A stretch of 31,491 nucleotides of DNA from CAZIKF01 sp964539825. Lineage in GTDB: Bacteria; Muiribacteriota; UBA6191. The stretch is from positions 1 to 31,491 of the forward strand of contig CAZIKF010000049.1 of NCBI GenBank assembly GCA_964539825.1, read 5' to 3'. The notes below the pieces were generated by a model. It made no database searches. It was given only the letters and a program-made list of their open reading frames with translations, and was not told the DNA's origin. Positions 1 through 6,801 of the stretch are shown here, one piece after another. The translations under genes and the position numbers were made by a program. How positions within the stretch are numbered: position 1 is the stretch's first letter; the number at the start of each line of letters is the position of its first letter.

Positions 1-9
1 GAGGATTTT

Positions 10-210
10 ATGTCTCTGATTAAATGCTCAGAATGTGAAAAAGAGATCAGCGAGAGTGCGCGCTCATGTCCACATTGCGGTCATGAAGCGCAGCGTGAAG
101 GGTGTCGAGCCCGCGTATACCCCTGTTACTATATGAAGTATGTATTTGGGTTTGTGGCTGTAGCCCTGATTTTTTTCTTATTGGGAAAGGCGGTTCGGAC
201 TATTGTTTAG
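10..210 (+). CDS. Small zinc-ribbon membrane protein
   Basis: A 66-residue protein preceded by a GAGG ribosome-binding site at the window edge. The N-terminus carries two CxxC knuckles (CSEC near residue 6 and CPHC near residue 20), the pattern of a zinc-ribbon domain. A single hydrophobic segment follows at about residues 43-60 (YVFGFVAVALIFFLLG). The layout is that of small zinc-ribbon proteins tethered to the inner membrane. No enzymatic role can be read from it. It converges on the minus-strand gene that ends 9 bases further on. Confidence 0.7.
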   Translation: MSLIKCSECEKEISESARSCPHCGHEAQREGCRARVYPCYYMKYVFGFVAVALIFFLLGKAVRTIV

Positions 211-218
211 GTCGAACC

Positions 219-1202
219 CTACTTTGAGCTGAAATTTTTGTCCTTAACACTCTCGACTTCAGACCTTCCCGGATCGGGATTTTCCAATTCATACTGAGAA
301 AGGAGATATTCCTTTGAAAGGAATAGTTCTTCCTGGAGAGTTTCTACAAGGTCCCTGAGCTGTTCCTCTAAGCCCTCTTTTTCTTCACTCCAGTTCATTT
401 GAAGCTCTTCCTTTTCACCGAGAATTCTTCCTACCTTATTCTCAAGTTCCTCAATTTTGACCCTTTCTGACTCATGGGTTCGAAATTCCGTGAGAATCTC
501 TGAGAGTTTGGAAACTCGATTCTCCAATCTTTCTCGCAGGTGGTCGATGGCTCGAGATGCCTTTAGGGAATCATTTTGCAAGAGATCTAGTGTCCCAAGA
601 TGTTCTTGAAGTTTTGCGATAGGTTCAGCCTTTCCCGGGGAAGACAATTTCTTGAGTTCGGCAATAGTGAGCTCAGCGTCCTCTTTTTTAGATTCAAGAG
701 TGATGGTTCTATCCCTGAGACGATCTTGCCTGGAATCAAGAAACCCTCGGGCTCTCTGTCTCCAGAACAAAATCAAATCCTCTGGTTCCACAGGGTCGAA
801 CTTATGTACCTTTAGGAACTGGTATAGATAGTATTTTTCACGCAGCCGGGAGAAGTGAGGTTGTGCCCTGGTCACAAGGTAAAGTAGACCGGCGAAGGAA
901 GAAAAGAGTAATGCCGTTCCCAGTAGATGGGAAACTCGTATCAGGCCAGCTCCTCTTAAAAAGAAATATGTGGCCGGGGCTGCATAGAATAACGTAAGGA
1001 AAAACCGTCGTCTGGGAAATTGGATTTTTTTCCAAACTTTTAGGAAAGTTGGGTTTGAACTTTGGCGAAAAGATTCTAAAAATCGGTGTTCTTTCAGTTT
1101 AAGGTAGAAGTGTTTTAGCTCCTCTTTCCAATCTCGTTGGGTAATCTCAATGAGTATGGACTGGACTGAGCTTTCAATCTTGCTTTCAAGTTTTTCCTTC
1201 AT
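219..1202 (-). CDS. Membrane-anchored coiled-coil protein, unknown function
   Basis: I choose the ATG at 1200-1202, giving 327 residues. An in-frame TTG at 1218-1220 would add six residues, but neither start has a clear Shine-Dalgarno sequence. The N-terminal quarter is basic and helical. Two hydrophobic segments follow at roughly residues 70-110 (LTLFYAAPATYFFL and LLGTALLFSSFAGLLYL). The C-terminal half is highly charged with heptad-like spacing and is probably a long coiled coil. I recognise no family. Its upstream region is occupied by the structured repeat at 1208-1338, which begins 6 bases before the start codon and reads in the opposite direction. Confidence 0.65.
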   Translation of the reverse strand: MKEKLESKIESSVQSILIEITQRDWKEELKHFYLKLKEHRFLESFRQSSNPTFLKVWKKIQFPRRRFFLTLFYAAPATYFFLRGAGLIRVSHLLGTALLFSSFAGLLYLVTRAQPHFSRLREKYYLYQFLKVHKFDPVEPEDLILFWRQRARGFLDSRQDRLRDRTITLESKKEDAELTIAELKKLSSPGKAEPIAKLQEHLGTLDLLQNDSLKASRAIDHLRERLENRVSKLSEILTEFRTHESERVKIEELENKVGRILGEKEELQMNWSEEKEGLEEQLRDLVETLQEELFLSKEYLLSQYELENPDPGRSEVESVKDKNFSSK

Positions 1203-1207
1203 GATGG

Positions 1208-1338
1208 TACCGAAAAGCAAACGGTATGCCCGTTTGCAGGCGCATGATCAAAATTAGCTTCGTCGAAGATGAGTAAAGGAATCCACAGATTCCTGGTTTG
1301 GCCTCGAATCCGGGTAAACCAAATGCGTTTGGGCATAA
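1208..1338 (+). repeat. Structured multi-hairpin repeat, family 1 copy A
   Basis: Seen directly: about 131 nt that match 3752-3880 at roughly nine positions in ten. Hairpins: 1208-1212 with 1222-1226 (TACCG/CGGTA), competing with an 8-bp stem 1217-1224/1230-1237 (GCAAACGG/CCGTTTGC); 1259-1264/1268-1273 with G-U pairs; 1277-1283/1288-1294 (AGGAATC/GATTCCT, loop CACA); 1295-1300/1315-1320; and 1319-1323/1328-1332 (CCAAA/TTTGG, loop TGCG). The element ends about 20 nt before the Nudix start codon. Inference: an mRNA leader element or a dispersed structured repeat. It matches no riboswitch class that I know. Confidence 0.75.
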
Positions 1339-1359
1339 ATTTATTATATACTCTCCAGT

Positions 1360-1863
1360 ATGCTTCATTATGTATCAATGCGCTGTTATTCGGTTTCGGT
1401 TGTACCGATTCGAAAAGAAGGATCCGAAGCGCTTTATCTGCTGTTGCGCCGCAGGGGCGGAGCTCTGGATGGCTCCTGGTGTTTGATTTCTGGCTGCATT
1501 GAATTGGGAGAAACCGCCTGGAGAGCCGCGGTAAGAGAACTCAAAGAGGAGACCGGGTTGAATCCAATTGAGCTTTATTCAGCGGATACCTGCGATCAAT
1601 TTTATGATTTTGGAAAGGAAATTGTCTCCATCATTCCCGCATTTGTTGCCCTTCTAGACCCGTCTAAGGAAGTGGTTGTCGATGAAGAGCATTCTGACCA
1701 TCGATGGTGTACTCTACAAGAGGCTCAGGATCTGGTTGCTTTTGGTGGACAGAGAAACCTGATAAAGTTTGTACAGCAGGAGTTTGTGGATAGACAGCCC
1801 TTGAAGACGCTTCGCATTCCCGTGGTAATTCCAGAGGATGAACCGCCTCCCTTTAGCCGATGA
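1360..1863 (+). CDS. Nudix hydrolase
   Basis: A 167-residue single-domain Nudix protein. Residues 45-67 hold a full Nudix box (GCIELGETAWRAAVRELKEETGL shortened here to its pattern Gx5Ex7RELxEExGL), which binds the divalent metal and places the diphosphate for hydrolysis. The preceding strand (VVPIRKEGSEALYLLLRRR) and the size resemble dihydroneopterin-triphosphate or nucleotide pyrophosphohydrolases. The substrate cannot be deduced. The start is uncertain: ATG 1360 or ATG 1378, neither with a good ribosome-binding site. It follows the family 1 repeat directly, and its TGA overlaps the next start codon (ATGA at 1860-1863), so the two genes are probably translationally coupled. Confidence 0.9.
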   Translation: MLHYVSMRCYSVSVVPIRKEGSEALYLLLRRRGGALDGSWCLISGCIELGETAWRAAVRELKEETGLNPIELYSADTCDQFYDFGKEIVSIIPAFVALLDPSKEVVVDEEHSDHRWCTLQEAQDLVAFGGQRNLIKFVQQEFVDRQPLKTLRIPVVIPEDEPPPFSR

Positions 1864-2288
1864 TACAGGTTGAAGTTGAGATCGAGATTTGCAGGAACCC
1901 GATAGAGGTTTTTGAGTATATTTCAGACTTTTCCAGAAATCCTGAATGGCAGTCGGGAATGAAGGAAGCTCATTTCCTAACGGAAGGACCTCTCAGAGTT
2001 GGGACCCGCTATGCGCAAGTAGCGAAATTTCTTGGTAAACGCATAGAATCAGTGTTTGAAGTAACAGCTTTTGATCCAGGGAAATTGGTGAGTGCGAAGA
2101 GTGTGGAAGGATCTTTCCCAATCTCATTTTGTAGAACCGTTGAGCCCACAGGGGCTGGGGCGAGGGTTAAAACTTTGGTGGAAGGTGACGCCAGTGGTTT
2201 TTTTAAGTTCGGTGGTTCTTTACTTGCTAAAATGGTGGAATCAGCTATCCGCAAAGACTATAAGAATCTCAAAAAACTTCTTACCTGA
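1860..2288 (+). CDS. SRPBCC/START-like lipid-binding fold protein
   Basis: This 142-residue protein has the usual length and order of a polyketide-cyclase/SRPBCC domain. It opens with a strand (MIQVEVEIEI), then NPIEVFEYISDFSRNPEW, the typical helix and 'D..R.P.W' turn of the family. A series of beta strands and a long C-terminal helix (SAIRKDYKNLKKLL) follow. Such domains form a hydrophobic cavity that binds lipids or other small non-polar ligands; the ligand is unknown here. It overlaps the Nudix gene by four bases and probably shares its transcript. Confidence 0.82.
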   Translation: MIQVEVEIEICRNPIEVFEYISDFSRNPEWQSGMKEAHFLTEGPLRVGTRYAQVAKFLGKRIESVFEVTAFDPGKLVSAKSVEGSFPISFCRTVEPTGAGARVKTLVEGDASGFFKFGGSLLAKMVESAIRKDYKNLKKLLT

Positions 2289-2314
2289 ATAAAAAGAGGA
2301 GCGGGGAATAGATT

Positions 2315-2899
2315 ATGAAACAGATACTTAATTTACTACTGGTTAGTCTTCTTTGTTTGAGCACACTTTTTTGTGCCCCTGAGCAGGACTCAAGTAACAG
2401 TAAGCAGCCTGAAAAAGTCGACCGGCTCGTCCGGGAACTCTTTGAGGTACTGGATATGCGTGGCCAGACTCAGAAGGGATTTGACATGATGCATGAGCAT
2501 CAGATGAAGAGTTTTGATCAGGTTATGGGTTCAATGCCAGGGGGGATGCCTGAGGAAGGCATTAAATATATCAAAAGCCAACAGATGAATCTGAGTGATT
2601 TTCTTAAGGGAAACCTCAGCTTTGACCAGATGGTCGGAGATCTCAAAACCCTCTATTCCAAGAATTTTAAGATCGAAGAACTTGAAGCGGCCTTGAATTT
2701 TTTCAAGAGCCCCATGGGTAGGTCTTATTATAAAAAATCTATGGCTATCCTTCCCGAAGTTATGGAAATCAGTCGAAAACAAGTTCAAACCTTCATGCCG
2801 GAGTTAATCCAGAAAGTTCAGGAAATCCAGAGGAACATTCATAAGAAGATTCAGGAGTTGAAGGAGAAAGCGGCGGAGGAACAGGAAGTCAGGGAATAG
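2315..2899 (+). CDS. DUF2059-like putative lipoprotein
   Basis: A 194-residue exported protein with a purine-rich ribosome-binding site (AGAGGAGCGGGG). The N-terminus MKQILNLLLVSLLCLSTLFC is a signal peptide ending in a Cys at residue 20, followed by a polar, Ser-rich linker. This suggests lipid attachment, although Phe at position -1 is not a standard lipobox. The remainder is helical. Around residues 112-150 the text YSKNFKIEELEAALNFFKSP with MGRSYY resembles the DUF2059 domain of periplasmic proteins. The 3' end overlaps the converging K+ channel gene by 11 bases. Confidence 0.75.
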   Translation: MKQILNLLLVSLLCLSTLFCAPEQDSSNSKQPEKVDRLVRELFEVLDMRGQTQKGFDMMHEHQMKSFDQVMGSMPGGMPEEGIKYIKSQQMNLSDFLKGNLSFDQMVGDLKTLYSKNFKIEELEAALNFFKSPMGRSYYKKSMAILPEVMEISRKQVQTFMPELIQKVQEIQRNIHKKIQELKEKAAEEQEVRE

Positions 2900-3629
2900 G
2901 TTTCTGGATTTGAGTTTTTAGCGATTCTATCTCCGCTTGAAGTAACTTTATCTGCTTCAAAATTTTTGAACTTTGTTCTTCTTCGGATTCAGCTTCAGGG
3001 GTGAAAAACCAGGAGCCCACAAATCCGGTAAAAGTTCCAAACATCCCAATACCCATAATCATCAAGCCGGAGGCAAGGATTCTTCCGTATAGAGTTACCG
3101 GGTAGAAATCTCCGTAGCCCACCGTCGTGACGGTTACAAATGACCACCATACGGCGTCTGATGCTGACTTGATATTTGAGTCAGAACCCCGCTCAAAGTG
3201 AAGAATGAAGATACTGGAGAGCATCAAAACTAGAAGAGACAGAACCGACAAGGTCAGGAAGGAAGCTTCGGCACGATTTTTAGAGAGAAACTTCAATATG
3301 ATCCGGCCCGACTTAAAAACACGCAGGAGCCTGAGGATTCTGAAAACTCTTGCCACCCTTCCATATCTCAGGGCATCGATGTTGGGAATACTGCTCAATA
3401 GGTCGATCCACCCCCATTTGAGATAGGCTCCCTTATCTTTGGCGATGAGTAGATTTCGGAGGAAATCGAAAAGAAACATGATGCAGATTCCAAAATCAAA
3501 AACATCAAGAATCTTGCTGGTTTCGGGATCTAAGGTGTGCACCAGGTCAATGGTTAGCATCACCAGGCTCAGGATACAAAGAACGAGCATAAAAAACTCG
3601 TATACAGAGGGTTCCTGCTGTTTTTTCAT
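2889..3629 (-). CDS. Voltage-gated potassium channel subunit
   Basis: A 246-residue six-transmembrane ion channel. S1-S3 occupy about residues 10-80. S4 is visible as RYGRVARVFRILRLLRVF, with Arg at nearly every third residue, the voltage sensor. S5 follows (ASFLTLSVLSLLVLMLSSIFIL). The pore helix and filter WWSFVTVTTVGYGD carry the K+ signature TVGYGD at residues 169-174, followed by S6. The last 30 residues form a short coiled coil, probably aiding tetramer assembly. The length fits KvAP-type prokaryotic channels. A 13-bp perfect dyad lies 12 bases upstream of the start codon. Confidence 0.93.
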   Translation of the reverse strand: MKKQQEPSVYEFFMLVLCILSLVMLTIDLVHTLDPETSKILDVFDFGICIMFLFDFLRNLLIAKDKGAYLKWGWIDLLSSIPNIDALRYGRVARVFRILRLLRVFKSGRIILKFLSKNRAEASFLTLSVLSLLVLMLSSIFILHFERGSDSNIKSASDAVWWSFVTVTTVGYGDFYPVTLYGRILASGLMIMGIGMFGTFTGFVGSWFFTPEAESEEEQSSKILKQIKLLQAEIESLKTQIQKPIP

Positions 3630-3640
3630 GGGTCAACTTT

Positions 3641-3653
3641 GGTGATTATCACC
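3641..3653. promoter_or_regulatory. Perfect dyad GGTGATTATCACC, possible operator
   Basis: A 13-base palindrome (6-bp arms, one central base) sits 12 bases upstream of the K+ channel start codon on the minus strand, in the gap shared with the hut leader. Its position suits a repressor site or a leader hairpin for the channel gene. There is no other support, and short dyads do arise by chance. Confidence 0.25.
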
Positions 3654-3751
3654 CGAGACTAAAATCCTTTTCTTATTCATCGGATCAAACTTCCCTCTAT
3701 AGTTGGAAAATTGTGGGATAAGATGTAGTTTGGATTTTGAGAAGGTTTTTA

Positions 3752-3880
3752 TACCGAAAAGCAAACGGTATGCCCGTTGCAGGTTCATGACCAAAATAAG
3801 CTCATCGCAGATGAGCAAAGGAATCTACAGATTCCTGGTTTGGCCGGGAATCCGGGCAAACCAAATGCGTTTGGACATAT
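3752..3880 (+). repeat. Structured multi-hairpin repeat, family 1 copy B (hut leader)
   Basis: The second copy of the 1208-1338 element. Stems: 3751-3756/3766-3771 (ATACCG/CGGTAT); 3800-3806/3810-3816 (GCTCATC/GATGAGC, loop GCA); 3819-3825/3830-3836 (AGGAATC/GATTCCT, loop TACA); 3837-3842/3857-3862 (GGTTTG/CAAACC) enclosing CCGG-GAAT-CCGG; and 3861-3865/3870-3874 (CCAAA/TTTGG). The last hairpin ends 10 bases before the hutU GGAG ribosome-binding site, so RNA folding could affect hutU translation. The second stem keeps its pairing relative to copy A through several changes. Confidence 0.75.
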
Positions 3881-3895
3881 AAATGGAGTATGGGT

Positions 3896-5551
3896 ATGCG
3901 CAAGGAAATTCATCCACCTACTGGCGATAAGCTAACCTGCAGAAACTGGCAGATCGAAGCGGCATATCGAATGATTCAGCACAATCTTAGCCCCGAAGTG
4001 GCTGAAGATTGGCCCAATCTGATTGTATATGGAGGCAGGGGAAAGGCCGCTCGTTCCTGGGAAGCATTTGATCAAATCCTATCTTGTCTTAAGAATCTTC
4101 AGGAAGATCAGACCCTCATGGTTCAATCCGGAAAACCGGTTGGGGTTTTCCAAACTCACGCCGATGCTCCACGGGTTCTCATTGCTAACTCAAACCTGGT
4201 AGGAGACTGGGCGAATTGGGAAGTGTTTCAGGATTTTGAAGATCGAGGGCTGATCATGTTCGGTCAAATGACAGCGGGAAGCTGGATTTATATAGGAACC
4301 CAGGGCATCTTGCAAGGTACTTTTGAAACCCTTGCTTCTCTTTCACGCAAGCATTTCACTGGTTCTCTAAAAGGCACCATCACCCTCACCGGAGGACTTG
4401 GCGGTATGGGTGGTGCTCAGCCTCTTGCAATCACCATGAACCAGGGGGTAGCCCTTTGTGTTGAGGTAGATCCCGAGCGAATTGAGCGGAGGATTCGAGA
4501 GAAGTACCTGGATCTGAGAGCGTCAAACCTTGATGAAGCCGTAGAGCTGGCTGAAGACGCAAAACGAAAGGGAAACCCGCTTTCCATTGGAGTAGAGGGT
4601 AACTGCGGTACCGTCTTACCGGCATTGTTTTCGCGCGGTTTTCAACCTGATGTAGTCACGGACCAGACTTCGGCGCATGATCTACTCTATGGATATATCC
4701 CTCATCAGTTGAGTCTTCAAGAAGCTATTGAAATGCGCGTCAGTGATCCAAAACGCTATGTGGAGTTGGCTGCTGTTACTGTGGTAGAGCATTGCCAGGC
4801 AATCTTGAATTTTCAGAAGCAGGGTTCCGTAGCTTTTGATTATGGAAATAACCTCAGGGGCGAAGCAAAGAAAAATGGATTAGAAAATGCCTTTGATTTC
4901 CCCGGGTTTGTTCCTGAGTATATTAGACCCTTGTTTTGTGAGGGTTCAGGACCTTTTCGATGGGTGGCACTTTCAGGGGATCCTGAAGATATCTATAAAA
5001 CTGATCGAGCGGTTCTGGAAACCTTTCCTCAAAATGAATCCCTGAGGCGATGGATTACCCTGGCCACAGAGAAAGTGAAATTTCAGGGACTGCCCTGCCG
5101 AATCTGCTGGCTTAAGTATGGTGAAAGGGAAAAATTCGGACTGGTTCTCAATGACATGGTGCGTAGAAAGGTGCTCAGGGCACCTATCGTAATTGGAAGG
5201 GACCATCTGGATTGTGGTTCGGTAGCGTCTCCCAACCGGGAGACCGAGGGAATGCTGGATGGTTCTGATCCCATCGCCGACTGGCCTTTACTCAATGGAT
5301 TGATCAATGCCGTTAATGGAGCTACCTGGGTCTCGATTCATCATGGGGGAGGAGTTGGAATGGGTAAGTCCATTCACGCCGGAATGGTCATCGTGTGCGA
5401 TGGTACGGATGCGGCGGACCAACGTCTTAGCAGAGTTCTTCGTTCTGATCCCCAGATGGGAATCATCCGGCACGCTGATGCGGGTTATCCCGAAGCCAAA
5501 GAATCAGCCAGGAGCCACGGAATCAACATTCCGATGGAATCCAAATCATGA
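3896..5551 (+). CDS. hutU: Urocanate hydratase (urocanase)
   Basis: Urocanase converts urocanate to 4-imidazolone-5-propionate using tightly bound NAD+, the second step of histidine degradation. The protein is full length (551 residues from ATG 3896; ATG 3890 is also in frame). I prefer 3896 because GGAG at 3885-3888 is then 7 bases away. Family hallmarks include NLIVYGGRGKAARSW, the Gly-rich TLTGGLGGMGGAQP stretch of the NAD-binding region, the conserved Cys in CRICW, GRDHLDCGSVASPNRETE, and ATWVSIHHGGGVGMG. It overlaps hutI by four bases (ATGA). No hutH (histidase) is present in the window. Confidence 0.97.
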   Translation: MRKEIHPPTGDKLTCRNWQIEAAYRMIQHNLSPEVAEDWPNLIVYGGRGKAARSWEAFDQILSCLKNLQEDQTLMVQSGKPVGVFQTHADAPRVLIANSNLVGDWANWEVFQDFEDRGLIMFGQMTAGSWIYIGTQGILQGTFETLASLSRKHFTGSLKGTITLTGGLGGMGGAQPLAITMNQGVALCVEVDPERIERRIREKYLDLRASNLDEAVELAEDAKRKGNPLSIGVEGNCGTVLPALFSRGFQPDVVTDQTSAHDLLYGYIPHQLSLQEAIEMRVSDPKRYVELAAVTVVEHCQAILNFQKQGSVAFDYGNNLRGEAKKNGLENAFDFPGFVPEYIRPLFCEGSGPFRWVALSGDPEDIYKTDRAVLETFPQNESLRRWITLATEKVKFQGLPCRICWLKYGEREKFGLVLNDMVRRKVLRAPIVIGRDHLDCGSVASPNRETEGMLDGSDPIADWPLLNGLINAVNGATWVSIHHGGGVGMGKSIHAGMVIVCDGTDAADQRLSRVLRSDPQMGIIRHADAGYPEAKESARSHGINIPMESKS

Positions 5552-6801
5552 AAGCGATTGTTAATGTTTCCCAGTTGGTGACCTGCGCGCCTTCCGATTT
5601 GAGTCCGCGTCGAGGATTGGAAATGCTCGAGGTAGGAGTGATTGAAAGGGGAGCTGTAATTACAGATGGAAGGGTCATCGCAGCGATTGGAACTGAGTCC
5701 TCGGTTTCCCGCCTCTTGGATGAAGTTAAGCCTGAAGATATCTATGACGCTGGCGGTAGGGCGGTAATTCCTGGCTTTGTTGATTCCCATACACATGCCC
5801 TTTTTGCGGGCACTCGTGAGAAGGAATTTTCCATGAGAATCGCCGGCAAACCCTATCTTGAAATTCTTCAGGAAGGAGGGGGAATTCTGGAGTCGCGAAG
5901 AATGCTCATAGAGGCTAGCGATGAAGAGGTTCTTGAGCAAAGCGCGATGCGCTGTAAGCGAATGCTTGCCCATGGTACAACTACAGCTGAGATCAAATCG
6001 GGGTACGGTCTTTCAACCGAACAGGAGATCAGATCCTTGAGATTAATCAACGAGCTTGGTCAACTCACGGCTCTGGAGGTGCATCCAACTTTTCTTGGAG
6101 CCCATGCGATCCCCCCGGAGTATAAAGACTCAAGACAGGATTACGTGAAGCTGGTTGCTAATGAAATGATTCCCGTAGTGGCGGAGAAAAAATTAGCTCG
6201 ATTTTGTGATGTTTTCTGCGAGAAGGGCGTCTTTGATGTAGAGGAAACGGATGAAATCTTTCAGTCAGCCCTGGCACATCAACTCGGGTTGAGACTCCAT
6301 GCCGATGAAATTCATCCCATTGGAGGGACGGAACGGGCATGTGCTATGGGCGCTATGAGTGTGGATCATCTCGTAGCTGTCACCGAGTCAGGTCTTGAGG
6401 CTCTGCGAAACTCACGAACCATCGCGACTCTCCTGCCGGGAACCTCCTATTCCTTAATGAAATCATATGCGCCTGCGCGCAAGATGATTTCGATGGATAT
6501 CCCCATTGCTCTGGCTACAGACTGTAACCCGGGAAGCTGTTATACAGAATCCATGCCCATGATTATCAGCCTGGCAGGTTTGATGTTAAAAATGAGTCCG
6601 GAAGAAGCCCTGGTAGCGTCAACCTTCAATGCCGCATGCTCGCTGGGAATTCAGGAGCGAGTAGGCTCCCTTGAGAAGGGAAAAGATGCGGACCTTCTCA
6701 TTTTGGATTCAGATGATTACAGGAGTCTCCCCTATCATTTCGGAGTAAATCCAATCCTGCGTACTATGAAGAGCGGAGAGTGGACGGGAGCAGAAGATTG
6801 A
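5548..6801 (+). CDS. hutI: Imidazolonepropionase
   Basis: A metal-dependent amidohydrolase that opens the ring of 4-imidazolone-5-propionate to give N-formimino-glutamate, the step after urocanase. At 417 residues it is full length. Visible family motifs are GFVDSHTHALFAGTRE (metal-binding HxH), HGTTTAEIKSGYGLS, HPTFLGAHAIP, RLHADEIHP (metal or substrate His) and LATDCNPGSCYTES (catalytic Asp). The start overlaps the hutU stop (ATGA). The stop TGA at 6799-6801 overlaps a TTG codon that I propose as the dnaE start, so the catabolic pair appears joined to a replication gene. Confidence 0.97.
   Translation: MKAIVNVSQLVTCAPSDLSPRRGLEMLEVGVIERGAVITDGRVIAAIGTESSVSRLLDEVKPEDIYDAGGRAVIPGFVDSHTHALFAGTREKEFSMRIAGKPYLEILQEGGGILESRRMLIEASDEEVLEQSAMRCKRMLAHGTTTAEIKSGYGLSTEQEIRSLRLINELGQLTALEVHPTFLGAHAIPPEYKDSRQDYVKLVANEMIPVVAEKKLARFCDVFCEKGVFDVEETDEIFQSALAHQLGLRLHADEIHPIGGTERACAMGAMSVDHLVAVTESGLEALRNSRTIATLLPGTSYSLMKSYAPARKMISMDIPIALATDCNPGSCYTESMPMIISLAGLMLKMSPEEALVASTFNAACSLGIQERVGSLEKGKDADLLILDSDDYRSLPYHFGVNPILRTMKSGEWTGAED

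Noticed and set aside
1208..1338. Known riboswitch, especially the c-di-GMP (GEMM) class
   Set aside because: GCAAACGG superficially recalls GEMM sequence, but the conserved GEMM core and its two-helix junction are not there. I also saw no TPP, cobalamin, SAM, glycine or preQ1 signatures.
1269..1502. Small plus-strand open frames running through family 1 copy A
   Set aside because: They overlap the structured repeat and the Nudix gene in other frames, with no family similarity and no ribosome-binding site.
1208..3880. Insertion sequence or MITE for family 1
   Set aside because: There is no transposase nearby, and no terminal inverted repeats or target duplications could be seen. The consistent placement before plus-strand genes fits a leader better, though a mobile origin is not excluded.
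5485..5973. 162-residue minus-strand open frame opposite hutU/hutI
   Set aside because: It lies wholly antisense to two well-conserved genes and has no recognisable protein features.
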